A DNA stretch of 64,000 nucleotides. It comes from DATCYX01 sp963714425. GTDB taxonomy: Bacteria; Chloroflexota; Anaerolineae; Anaerolineales; UBA4823. The position numbers and the translations under genes were made by a program. The stretch is taken from positions 124,001 through 188,000 of the forward strand of contig CAVQOI010000009.1 in assembly GCA_963714425.1 (NCBI GenBank), in the 5' to 3' direction. The notes below the pieces were generated by a model. The model did not search any database and had not been told where the DNA came from. It saw nothing but the letters and a program-made list of their open reading frames with translations. Positions 43,252 to 51,570 of the stretch are shown here, piece by piece (position 1 is the first letter of the stretch; every line of letters starts with the position of its first letter).

Positions 43252-44652
43252 TTACAGGCTTTTAAAAGTCTCAAATGCATCCGTAAAGCATTTCTGCGGG
43301 GCACGCAAGATACCCGCCCCAACCATACCCACGCCCGGGTCTTTGTGTGCGATGCCGGTATTGATCTGCGGGAGGATACCAGTCTCCATCACTTTACGCA
43401 AATCGATACCGCACGGAGTACCCCGGAAATTTAAGGATGGGATAGTGAACTGCTCGTGCTCGTCGAAGCAAATTTCGTACATCTCCAGCGTGGTTTGCAG
43501 GGCCAATTGGGGTGTGCCGCCAACAAACTTAGTAATCGCCGGGGCGGCTGCCATTGCCATGCCGCCGTACCCTGCCGTCTCGGTGACGGTGCTATCGCCG
43601 ATATCGGGATTGGCATCCGCTTCCGTGAACTGCGGGAAATATAGGCCTTGCACCACTCCTGCCGGAGCGGTGAACCAGCTCTCGGGCATGCTCGACAGGC
43701 GAATGCCGAAGTCGGTGCCATTGCGTGCCATCACCGTCACAATCGAACTGCCCGCAACCCCTTCCGCCGGCTCGAGCATTGCTTTTCCGGCTGGCATGCT
43801 CAGGTTAAGGAAGAAATGGTCGTTGCGATCAATGAACTCAATTACCTTCGCCAGCGTCTCGTTATCCCGATTGGTGCGCGCTAGAGCAGGGCCGATGGCC
43901 CGTAAGAACAACGACGTGGCGGCTCTGTTGCGGTTGTGGCATTCATCGCCCATGTGCAGCGCCTGGGCGATCAGGCTGCGCAGGTCGACGCCGTCCGGTA
44001 CGGTCTGCAAGGCGCGGTCCAGAACGGGGTAAAGGTCGGTCTCCATCCACTTCAGGCGGGCGTAGACCTCCTCGCCCATCCCGCCGTAGCGCAGCACCTT
44101 GCCGAGCCCCTCGTTCTGAGTGCAGAAAGCCTGGTTTCCGTAAGCCCTGTTCTCGATGACGAACACCGGCATCGAGGGCGAAACAATCCCAGCCATCGGG
44201 CCCACGGTATGGTGGTGGTGGCATGGAGAGAACTCGATCGCTCCTGAGGCGGCGATCTGTTCAGCCTCTTCTTCGTTGATTGCCATCTCTTCGTAGATCA
44301 ACGCCCCCATCACCGCCCCGCGTGTCGGCCCACACATGCGCTCCCAGGTGACCGGCGGGCCTGCGTGCAGGATCATATTGTCGTGCATACCCGGGATCAC
44401 ATCCCTGGCGATGCCCATCCCCACCAGCACTGGCCTGCCCTGTTTGATACGGCTACAGACTTCTGCATTGGCTGCGTCGATGTCCACGCCATCCTGGGTG
44501 GTGTGCAGGCGGGGGATACCCTCCATTGGTGGTTGCCAATCCACGTCGATAACCTGAACCCCCTGATCTTCCACTGCTTGCGCCATGCTTCCCAGTCCGA
44601 CATTTACGACAGTCAGAGATTTACCAAAAAGATCGCTAATTTTTTGTCGAAT
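43252..44652 (-). CDS. DUF1116 protein (AllG/YlbE-like), non-ATG start proposed
   Basis: From ATG 44586 the protein has 444 residues, including DVDWQPPMEGIPRL, RPVLVGMGIARDVIPGMHD, LHAGPPVTWERMCGPTRGAVMGALIYEE, and ELSPCHHHHTVGPMAG-like text, all typical of DUF1116. The frame stays open upstream to 44652 and encodes ISDLFGKSLTVVNVGLGS, the family's usual N-terminal strand. No ATG, GTG or TTG lies in that extension. An ATT at 44652-44650 with GAGGGG five bases upstream is the best start, preceded by an in-frame TGA. In E. coli this family supplies a subunit of oxamate carbamoyltransferase, together with FdrA and DUF2877 proteins, both in this window. Confidence 0.88.
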   Translation of the reverse strand: MRQKISDLFGKSLTVVNVGLGSMAQAVEDQGVQVIDVDWQPPMEGIPRLHTTQDGVDIDAANAEVCSRIKQGRPVLVGMGIARDVIPGMHDNMILHAGPPVTWERMCGPTRGAVMGALIYEEMAINEEEAEQIAASGAIEFSPCHHHHTVGPMAGIVSPSMPVFVIENRAYGNQAFCTQNEGLGKVLRYGGMGEEVYARLKWMETDLYPVLDRALQTVPDGVDLRSLIAQALHMGDECHNRNRAATSLFLRAIGPALARTNRDNETLAKVIEFIDRNDHFFLNLSMPAGKAMLEPAEGVAGSSIVTVMARNGTDFGIRLSSMPESWFTAPAGVVQGLYFPQFTEADANPDIGDSTVTETAGYGGMAMAAAPAITKFVGGTPQLALQTTLEMYEICFDEHEQFTIPSLNFRGTPCGIDLRKVMETGILPQINTGIAHKDPGVGMVGAGILRAPQKCFTDAFETFKSL

Positions 44653-44706
44653 TATATCCCCTCGCTGGCATCAAAAAATAAACATATTCGTCGCGGTTCA
44701 GGCCTT

Positions 44707-46257
44707 TCAGCATACAATCCAGGCAACCAGCCTGGCGGCAGCGGCGTTGCTCTCACACACAATAGCGCCGGCCTCCTCTAATGCCTGAACCTGGCGGCTC
44801 CGCCGTTGCGGATCTTGCTCCGTACCCGTGACTGAGGTGACCACGATCAAGTCCCCACCGTTCTCCCCAGCCAGCGAGCGTGCCTTGCGAACAGCAGGGC
44901 CGAGCTCTGCAGCTGGGTCAGGGTGGGCACCATATCCAATCACAACATCGAGCATGATCGTAGCCACTTCTGGATCACGTGCCTCTTGCAGCAATCGCCG
45001 GATGCGCAGGTCGTTGTCGATCATAGGATGCAGGCGACCAACGGTGAACTCTTCCTCACCCAGGTCCACCGTCGTATGCCCCAAGCTTTTGGTCGAATCG
45101 GGGAGCACGTGTGACTCTTCAAGAGGAGCGTTGGATAGAACCGGTTCGTCTAGCATGTCTCGCCAGATGACCTGGGCTTCGTAGCACAATGTGCCACCAG
45201 AAAACAGGCCGCGCAGATATCGCTGAGGATTTTTTAGTCGGATGCGCAACTCGCTAGCTCTAGCCTTCTCTTCCTCAAGCAGTGCTGGCTTTGCTGCTCC
45301 ACCTGGGAGTGCCAGGTCTGTTGCCAGACGAGCGGCTTCTTCCAGCGTCTGGACGCGATGAACGTGCCGTGCATTGCCTTTACCCGGGACGGTTCGAAGA
45401 TCGCCTCCCAAGAAGCACACCACAGTTGGTTTATCGCTAGCCGCCACTTGCTCCAGCACCATGCGAGATACGTTTTCCGAAGGGGGTTTGCTGACCAGGA
45501 GAAGCACTTGGGTGTCGGGGTCATCTTGTAATGCACGCACGCCTGCCAGCATCATGATCCCACCCACTTCCTCCTTTAGATCGCGCCCACCGGTGCCAAT
45601 TCCTTGTGTGATTCCCACGCCATTATTCGCCAGCAGCGTGCTCACCTCTTGCAGGCCAGTGCCGGCTGCCGAGACGACCCCCACCGGTCCAGAGGGTACG
45701 ACGTTAGCAAAGCCCAGCGCTACTCCGTTCAAGATGGCAGTCCCCGCGCCAGGACCCATGAGCAGCAATCCGTGCTCAACAGCATATTTTTTCAGAGCTA
45801 TCTCATCTGCCAGGGACACATTATCGCTGAAGAGCAACACATGCAAGCCTTTGTGCAGAGCTTCCCAGGCTTCGTCAGCTGCATAACGTCCTGCGACCGA
45901 GATAACTGCAACGTTGGCATCTGGATTGGATTTCACTGCGCCACGCAAGGTCTTCGGGCGAAACACTGCAGTCTCACCCGCAGCATCTTTCTTTTGCAGC
46001 AAGCGGTCGACTTCTTCAGCAGCGCTGTCGAGGGCTTGCACGCCAGCACGAATGGCGATCACCAGATCGTTCGGCGTTGCTGCCTGCGCCTCAGGGGTAA
46101 GCAACCCTGCCTCCTTGAGAATCCCCTTGTTGGCTTCCGTAGCCATCACCACTGCGGCATCCTCAACGCCAGCCAGGTGTGATAGCTCTTGCGCTACCAG
46201 CATCAGTGAAACCGAATCGTGGTACTCGCTGGGTTTAACAATCGTTTTAATCGGCAA
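44707..46257 (-). CDS. fdrA: FdrA-family protein (AllF-like, CoA-ligase fold)
   Basis: The 516 residues match FdrA: PIKTIVKPSEYHDSVSLMLVAQELSHLAGVEDAAVVMATEANKGIL at the start, MGPGAGTAILNGVALGFANV, SAAGTGLQEVSTLLANNGVGITQGIGTGGRDL (CoA-ligase-like ATP/CoA site) and PHPMIDNDLRIRRLLQEA with DVVIGYGAHPDPA near the end. FdrA resembles succinyl-CoA synthetase. In E. coli it is reported as part of oxamate carbamoyltransferase (AllF). A TTG at 46257 was chosen because GGAGG lies six bases upstream and it gives the typical N-terminus; an ATG at 46281 lies inside the preceding gene. Confidence 0.92.
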   Translation of the reverse strand: MPIKTIVKPSEYHDSVSLMLVAQELSHLAGVEDAAVVMATEANKGILKEAGLLTPEAQAATPNDLVIAIRAGVQALDSAAEEVDRLLQKKDAAGETAVFRPKTLRGAVKSNPDANVAVISVAGRYAADEAWEALHKGLHVLLFSDNVSLADEIALKKYAVEHGLLLMGPGAGTAILNGVALGFANVVPSGPVGVVSAAGTGLQEVSTLLANNGVGITQGIGTGGRDLKEEVGGIMMLAGVRALQDDPDTQVLLLVSKPPSENVSRMVLEQVAASDKPTVVCFLGGDLRTVPGKGNARHVHRVQTLEEAARLATDLALPGGAAKPALLEEEKARASELRIRLKNPQRYLRGLFSGGTLCYEAQVIWRDMLDEPVLSNAPLEESHVLPDSTKSLGHTTVDLGEEEFTVGRLHPMIDNDLRIRRLLQEARDPEVATIMLDVVIGYGAHPDPAAELGPAVRKARSLAGENGGDLIVVTSVTGTEQDPQRRSRQVQALEEAGAIVCESNAAAARLVAWIVC

Positions 46258-46258
46258 C

Positions 46259-47533
46259 CTAACCCTCCATTCGTTCCGCAACCAGCGACATGCTTCTCAT
46301 CTGCTCCTGATCCACCAACCTGCCATGGCTGATGACATATGCAGGAGCAGCATGCTCGCGCAAAGCCTCCAGCACATTGGGTACATCCAGGACCACCAGA
46401 TGTGCTTGGGTCCCGATCTGCAAGCCAAAGCCCTCCAGGCGCATGGCCCGGGCAGCTTCGACAGTGATCATATCATACAGGCTTTCCATTTCAGTTGAAG
46501 TAGTCATCCACAACAAGTGTGAAACCAGGAATGCCACCTCGAGCATATTGTTGCGCCCATAGGGATAGTAGGCATCAGAGATATCGTCCTGACCCAGGCA
46601 CACCAGCACGCCTTCTTCTAAAAGCTCTCTCACCCGTGCGTGCAGCGGCCCAGTGTGCGGGTCGCTGACGACACCCAGGCTTGCCCGATTGAGCAAAGCC
46701 GTGAGCTTCTGGAAATATGGCTTAGGATATAACGCCATAGCGCGAGCGTGGTGCGCGAGGGCGCGCCCTTGCCATCCCCTGCGAATGACTTCTAGTGCCA
46801 TTGCCTCCAAGGAGCGTAAGCCCGGGTCGCCTGCATCATCGACCAGCATAGATACATCTTTGTCAAACTGAACGGCGACATCAAAGACCTCTCGGACGTG
46901 CTGGGCGATGTCCGCTTCGGTGTATTCAATCCAGGGGATGCCTCCTACCACATCGGCGCCCATTGCCATGGCTTGCTGTAGGAGCTCCAAAGCACCAGGC
47001 TCGCGCACCAACCCATCCTGGGCGAATGCAACCACCTGGATATCTACGACACCCTTGAATTCGTTCCGGGCACGCAGGAGGGCTTTTACACCTTCCAGGC
47101 GCGCCTTGCTGTCCACATCCGCGAAGGCGCGTACGTGGGTGCAGCCGTAAAGTGCAGCCAGGGCGATCGCTCGGCGAACGTTCTTAATTATCCAGGACTC
47201 GTCGTAATCTTCCTTAACGCGAGCAGCGCGCTCAATGGCAGTCATGGCTTTGCCCATGCCTGCGCCATGATAATCGCGCAGTGCTGCCTCGTCCATGCGT
47301 TCCAGCGTGTAAACCTTGCACAGATGCAGGTGCGGGTTTACATAGGATTCGCTCACAAGGTTGCCGCGGGCATCAATCTGGATGCCGGCTCTTGCATCCA
47401 GGTGCTCCTCAATCGCTGCAATTTTCCCGTCCAGGATACCAATATCCATCAAGCTAGATGGATGGCCGCGCAATCGCGCCCGCTGGATGAGTAGATCAAA
47501 TTCTGCTTTCAATTCACTCAACGATACCTGCAT
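46259..47533 (-). CDS. Cytosine-deaminase-like amidohydrolase, altered metal site
   Basis: This 424-residue amidohydrolase of the CodA type has VNPHLHLCK (HxH), CTHVRAFADVD, ALAHHARAMALY (His), SDPHTG and LGQDDISDAYYPYGRNNMLE (the Asp metal ligand), with HLVVLDVPNVLEALR at the end. In the strand where E. coli CodA has HVHCDE with a metal-binding His and the catalytic Glu, I read SMLVDD, so both appear replaced. That alignment was made by eye. It probably hydrolyses or deaminates a cyclic nitrogen compound, or lost deaminase activity. It overlaps the preceding gene by 20 bp. Confidence 0.85.
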   Translation of the reverse strand: MQVSLSELKAEFDLLIQRARLRGHPSSLMDIGILDGKIAAIEEHLDARAGIQIDARGNLVSESYVNPHLHLCKVYTLERMDEAALRDYHGAGMGKAMTAIERAARVKEDYDESWIIKNVRRAIALAALYGCTHVRAFADVDSKARLEGVKALLRARNEFKGVVDIQVVAFAQDGLVREPGALELLQQAMAMGADVVGGIPWIEYTEADIAQHVREVFDVAVQFDKDVSMLVDDAGDPGLRSLEAMALEVIRRGWQGRALAHHARAMALYPKPYFQKLTALLNRASLGVVSDPHTGPLHARVRELLEEGVLVCLGQDDISDAYYPYGRNNMLEVAFLVSHLLWMTTSTEMESLYDMITVEAARAMRLEGFGLQIGTQAHLVVLDVPNVLEALREHAAPAYVISHGRLVDQEQMRSMSLVAERMEG

Positions 47534-49862
47534 CCATCATCGCAAGGTACACCTTCTCCGACGTATAGGGCGGTGCGCCGACGCGCACTCCGATGGCATC
47601 GTAGATTGCATTGGCAACCGCCGGTATAGTCGGCACCATAGCATGCTCACCGATGCCACGCGCCCCCCATGGTCCATCGTCTTGGGGTACCTCGACAATG
47701 ATCGCCTGAATAGAGTTGGGGACGTCGGTGCTGGTGGCGATGCGGTAATCCACAAAGCTGGGGTTCTGCAAGACTCCCTCTTTGAGCTGTAGACCTTCGA
47801 ACAAGGCAGTGCTCAGCCCCTGGATAAAGCCGCCTTCCATTTGGGCTTTAACCATGTCCGGATTGATCGCTTTGCCCACGTCGAAGGCTGCTACACCCCG
47901 TAGCACCTCCACCTTTCCGGTGTCCATATCTACCTCGACTTCAACCGCCTGGGCACCCGTGGTGTAGTGCACGACCGCGCGTGGACCTTGCCCGGTCTCC
48001 GCGTCAAGCCCGGTCACGTAGGTGGGCATGAACTTACCACGACCAAGCACAGGTCCACCGACCCAGCCCTGATCGTTCGGAAGAGGGATGCCATAGATCA
48101 CGATGTTTTTGAGCGAGATCGACTCTTCCGACTTGTAGGAGACCACCTTGCCATCGATAATATCTAAATCCTCAGGATTCTCAGACCAGGCCTTGGCGAC
48201 CATCTCTATGATTTGTTGGCGGGCATCGCGTGCCGCAGCAGCGACGGCATTGCCCATGCTCCAGGTCAATCGGCTGGCAACGGTTTGCCACTCGTAGGGG
48301 CTGTAATCGGTGTTGATCGGGGTCGCCACGCGCACCCAATCGAACGGAACACCCAAAGCGCCCGCTGCGATCTGGGCGGCAATGGTAAAGGAGCCCTGCC
48401 CGATCTCTTGCCCCCCCACGCTGACGGTGACCGTTCCGTCTTCATTCAAGCCTACCTTTGCGCTGGAACCAGCGTTGGGAGGCATGGCAGGGGCTTTCCA
48501 CATCAATGCCAGGCCCTTGCCGCGCCGTTTATTCGGAGCGCTAGGCGGGTCTTTCCTTCCCCAACCAATGGCATCTGCAGCCTTCACCAGGCACTCCGAG
48601 AGGCCTGTCGGGTGCATCTTCATGCCGGTCACCAGCGTGCTTCCAGCCTTGACACAGTTGATCTTGCGGAACTGCACCGGGTCCATCTTGATAGCAAGCG
48701 CCAGCTCGTCGATGCATTGCTCCAATCCGGAATGCATCTCCGGCATGCCAAAGCCGCGCATCGGGCCACCCACTGGATGGTTAGTATACACACAGTAGCT
48801 GTCTGTCTTGACGTTTGGTACTTCGTAAGGTCCGGTGCTGCTATAGCCGGAAGCGCGTGTGATGTTCACACCATATTCGGTGTATGCGCCGCCATCCCAG
48901 TAGAACTTCACCTCCATGGCAAGCAGCTTGCCCTCTTTGTTGCAGCCCATCTTGAAGTGTGATACGACTCCCTGGCGCACAAAAGCGGTAAAGAATTCCT
49001 CCTCCCGTGTCAAGCGTAGCTTGACCGGGCGACCCTTCACCTCCATGGCGATACAAACTGCCAGGGCTTCCATACTCACGCCAGCTTTGCAGCCAAACCC
49101 GCCTCCCACATAGGGGGCGATCACTTGCACGTCGGACTGGGAGAAACCGAGTGCTTTTGCAATCAGGTTGCGCTGTGCAAAGGGCGACTGCGAACTGCCC
49201 CACAAAGTCGCTTTTCCATTCTCGTCCACTTTGGCTGTGGCTACGTGCGGCTCAATGGGGACGTGCTGCACGTGTGGGATGCGATACGTACGCTCTATGA
49301 CAACATCACATTCCGACCAGGTTGCTTCAACATCTCCCTTGCGGATGCGGAAGTGGTTGGAGATATTGGTGCCTGGCTTAGGGAAAATAAAGTTTGCGTA
49401 TTCATATTCGCCCAGGTCAGGGTGCAGTAGCGGTGCCTCGGGGGTGGCACCATACTCGGGATCGAACACCCCCGGGAGTGGCTCATACTCTACTTCAATC
49501 AGATCGAGCGCCTGCTCGGCTATCGCTTCCGTGGTAGCTGCCACCCCAGCCACAGGGTCCCCCACATAACGCACACGATCCCGGCAGAAGATGTGCCGGT
49601 CGGTCAGGTACAGGCCGATCATGCCGGGATAATCATCCCCCGTTACGACTGCCTTAACCCCAGGCAGGGATCGCGCTTTAGATGTATCGATGCTTTTGAT
49701 GATTGCATGCGGGAGCGGGCTGCGCTTGATACGCGCATACAGCAATCCCGGACCGAACTGTAGATCGTCGGCGAACAATGCCGAACCGAGCACCTTCTCA
49801 CGAGCATCAACCCGAGGCACGCTGGCGCCAATAGGGTTAGGGATTTTTTCACGTACTGCCAT
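47514..49862 (-). CDS. Molybdenum hydroxylase large subunit (xanthine dehydrogenase type)
   Basis: This 782-residue molybdopterin-binding subunit of the xanthine dehydrogenase/CO dehydrogenase family has SVPRVDAREKVLGSALFADD (domain I start), GGGFGCKAGVSMEALAV, GPMRGFGMPEM, VSVGGQEIGQGSFTIAAQIAAGALG and GARGIGEHAMVPTIPAVANAI, which holds the conserved catalytic-type Glu. It needs Mo-molybdopterin and hydroxylates a heterocycle in the cytoplasm, passing electrons to the FeS and FAD subunits encoded upstream. An ATG at 49862 with GGAGG five bases upstream was chosen over one at 49874. Confidence 0.93.
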   Translation of the reverse strand: MAVREKIPNPIGASVPRVDAREKVLGSALFADDLQFGPGLLYARIKRSPLPHAIIKSIDTSKARSLPGVKAVVTGDDYPGMIGLYLTDRHIFCRDRVRYVGDPVAGVAATTEAIAEQALDLIEVEYEPLPGVFDPEYGATPEAPLLHPDLGEYEYANFIFPKPGTNISNHFRIRKGDVEATWSECDVVIERTYRIPHVQHVPIEPHVATAKVDENGKATLWGSSQSPFAQRNLIAKALGFSQSDVQVIAPYVGGGFGCKAGVSMEALAVCIAMEVKGRPVKLRLTREEEFFTAFVRQGVVSHFKMGCNKEGKLLAMEVKFYWDGGAYTEYGVNITRASGYSSTGPYEVPNVKTDSYCVYTNHPVGGPMRGFGMPEMHSGLEQCIDELALAIKMDPVQFRKINCVKAGSTLVTGMKMHPTGLSECLVKAADAIGWGRKDPPSAPNKRRGKGLALMWKAPAMPPNAGSSAKVGLNEDGTVTVSVGGQEIGQGSFTIAAQIAAGALGVPFDWVRVATPINTDYSPYEWQTVASRLTWSMGNAVAAAARDARQQIIEMVAKAWSENPEDLDIIDGKVVSYKSEESISLKNIVIYGIPLPNDQGWVGGPVLGRGKFMPTYVTGLDAETGQGPRAVVHYTTGAQAVEVEVDMDTGKVEVLRGVAAFDVGKAINPDMVKAQMEGGFIQGLSTALFEGLQLKEGVLQNPSFVDYRIATSTDVPNSIQAIIVEVPQDDGPWGARGIGEHAMVPTIPAVANAIYDAIGVRVGAPPYTSEKVYLAMMDAGIVE

Positions 49863-49993
49863 GATTGCCTCCAATGCTTTCCATTGTTGGACTACCTTTA
49901 TTCTGATAGACCGAAGAATTTCACTTTGAGTCTCTATACCAGCTGTATAAATTCTCCATCAATTCCAAGGCCAGGCGTTGGCCAGGTATCGTC

Positions 49994-50476
49994 CTAAACC
50001 GGCTTCAACTGCTGGCGCTCGGCAGCCTCCATAACTGAATCGACGATGCGCAGGTATCCGGTACAGCGACACAAATTGCCCACAAGGGCTTCGCGCACGT
50101 CCTCTTCAGCGGGATGCGGGTTACGGTCAAGTAGCGCCCGGGATGCGACGAGAATACCAGGTGTACAGAAACCGCATTGCACCCCACCATGCTCAATGAT
50201 CGTCTGCTGCACCGGGTCGAGGACGCCGTCCTTCGATAATCCTTCAACAGTCACGATGCTCGCCCCGTCACATTCCACCGCCAGCACCATACAGCTGTTA
50301 ACCGGCTCACCGTCCATGATCACCGTACAGGCGCCGCACTCGCCGGCATTGCAGCCATTCTTGGTACCAGTAATTGCCAGCTTATCTCGCAGCATTTGCA
50401 GCATGGTCATATTAGATGGTACATCCACTTGCTCAAGTTCACCATTAATGGTCATTGATATGCGATGATTCGCCAT
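49994..50476 (-). CDS. Molybdenum hydroxylase 2Fe-2S subunit
   Basis: In this 160-residue two-cluster electron-transfer subunit, a plant-type ferredoxin motif (CNAGECGACTVIMDGEPVNSC) lies in the N-terminal half, and a second 2Fe-2S motif (CGFCTPG ... NLCRCTGY) in the C-terminal half. The protein carries electrons from the molybdenum site to FAD. It sits between the FAD and molybdenum subunits, the order common in medium-flavin-small operons of bacteria. The gap of 130 bp to the large subunit holds nothing I recognise. Confidence 0.95.
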   Translation of the reverse strand: MANHRISMTINGELEQVDVPSNMTMLQMLRDKLAITGTKNGCNAGECGACTVIMDGEPVNSCMVLAVECDGASIVTVEGLSKDGVLDPVQQTIIEHGGVQCGFCTPGILVASRALLDRNPHPAEEDVREALVGNLCRCTGYLRIVDSVMEAAERQQLKPV

Positions 50477-50574
50477 AATTCACCTCGTCATAGAATGGAT
50501 TAGAGATTGGAGATTTGAGAGTAGGAAGAAGTCGAAGTAGGGAATTCAACCCACTTCTCTCGATTCTTAATTCT

Positions 50575-51477
50575 CTACTCTGCTTTCTCTATCCTCATCC
50601 ATGTTTTTTCCAAAGCTTTTGTCGTTAAGCTGCGCACCATCGCCTTGCGATAGCGGGCGCTGCCGCGCACGTCGTCGATCGGCTTACTGGCATCCGCGGC
50701 TAACCGTCCAGCCTGCTTGAATGCTGCGGGGGAAACCGGCTGAGCTGCCAGATATTCCTCGACAGCGGTGACAACCAAGGGTACCGGAGCGACAGAGGCT
50801 AAAGCCACCCGGAAGCGATACCCGGATGCCGCTGTGGAATCTGGAAAGCACAGGGCTGTCACCCCAACAATAGAGAGGTCGCTCCACGTGTTGCGTCCCA
50901 GTTTTATGTACGTACCAGCCATCCCCTTGGCAGGGAGCGGGTAGTGTATTGTCGTGACGATGTCTCCAGGCTGCAGCACAGTTTTGCCAGGACCGAGGAA
51001 GAACGTCGCCAAGGGCTGCTGTCGAAATCCACTCACTCCATGGATCTTCAGCACCCCACCCAACAAAAGGCTTGCACCGATCGTATCGCCCGCAGGAGAT
51101 GCATTGCAGAGATTACCGGCAATCGTGGCGCGGGTGCGCAACTGGTAAGAAGCCACCGACCGGCAGGCCTCAGCCAGCAGCGGATAGTGCTGCTTTACTT
51201 CGGGGGAGGCCATCACCCGGTTCATATTCACTCCTGCCCCGATGGTCAATCCACCAGCGGGATCGAAGCGCAGGTCCGCAGTTCCATCCAGGTTTTTTAC
51301 GTCCACCAGATATTTATCTTTCCAAAAACCATCCCGCATACGCACAAAAATGTCAGTTCCACCCAATAACGGGCGCGCTTGCCCCGCGTGTTGGGCTAAA
51401 AACCGGCTGGCTTCTGCCAATGTAGAAGGCCGGATATAGTCAAATTCAGGCAGTTCAGGACTGGCATCAATCGTCAT
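50575..51477 (-). CDS. Molybdenum hydroxylase FAD subunit
   Basis: This 300-residue CoxM/XdhB-type FAD-binding protein starts EFDYIRPSTLAEASRFLAQHAGQARPLLGGTDIFV and has LTIGAGVNMN, ATIAGNLCNASPAGDT (the FAD-binding AGN-C motif) and GGVLKIHG. It passes electrons from the FeS subunit to an acceptor. The ATG at 51477, eight bases after GAGGG, was chosen over a TTG two codons earlier. A 98-bp gap with a weak imperfect inverted repeat separates it from the FeS subunit. Confidence 0.94.
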   Translation of the reverse strand: MTIDASPELPEFDYIRPSTLAEASRFLAQHAGQARPLLGGTDIFVRMRDGFWKDKYLVDVKNLDGTADLRFDPAGGLTIGAGVNMNRVMASPEVKQHYPLLAEACRSVASYQLRTRATIAGNLCNASPAGDTIGASLLLGGVLKIHGVSGFRQQPLATFFLGPGKTVLQPGDIVTTIHYPLPAKGMAGTYIKLGRNTWSDLSIVGVTALCFPDSTAASGYRFRVALASVAPVPLVVTAVEEYLAAQPVSPAAFKQAGRLAADASKPIDDVRGSARYRKAMVRSLTTKALEKTWMRIEKAE

Positions 51478-51504
51478 CTTCAAACCCTCGTCCTTGTGTA
51501 AGAC

Positions 51505-51554
51505 GTTGGAACGTTGAACGCTCGCTCGATGCGCTCGTCGTTCAACGTTCCAAC
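51505..51554. repeat. 50-bp element with perfect 16-bp inverted repeats
   Basis: GTTGGAACGTTGAACG (51505-51520) and CGTTCAACGTTCCAAC (51539-51554) are perfect inverted repeats around an 18-bp CG-rich core. It sits in the 93-bp gap between the permease and the FAD subunit gene on the minus strand. No T tract follows on either strand, so a REP/MITE-like or mRNA-processing element is more likely than a terminator. Confidence 0.7.
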
Positions 51555-51570
51555 TATTCAGATCCTATAA

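Noticed and set aside
43199..44032. 277-codon plus-strand frame opposite the DUF1116 gene
   Set aside because: Antisense shadow of a strongly conserved gene; no ribosome-binding site, and its composition follows the complementary codons.
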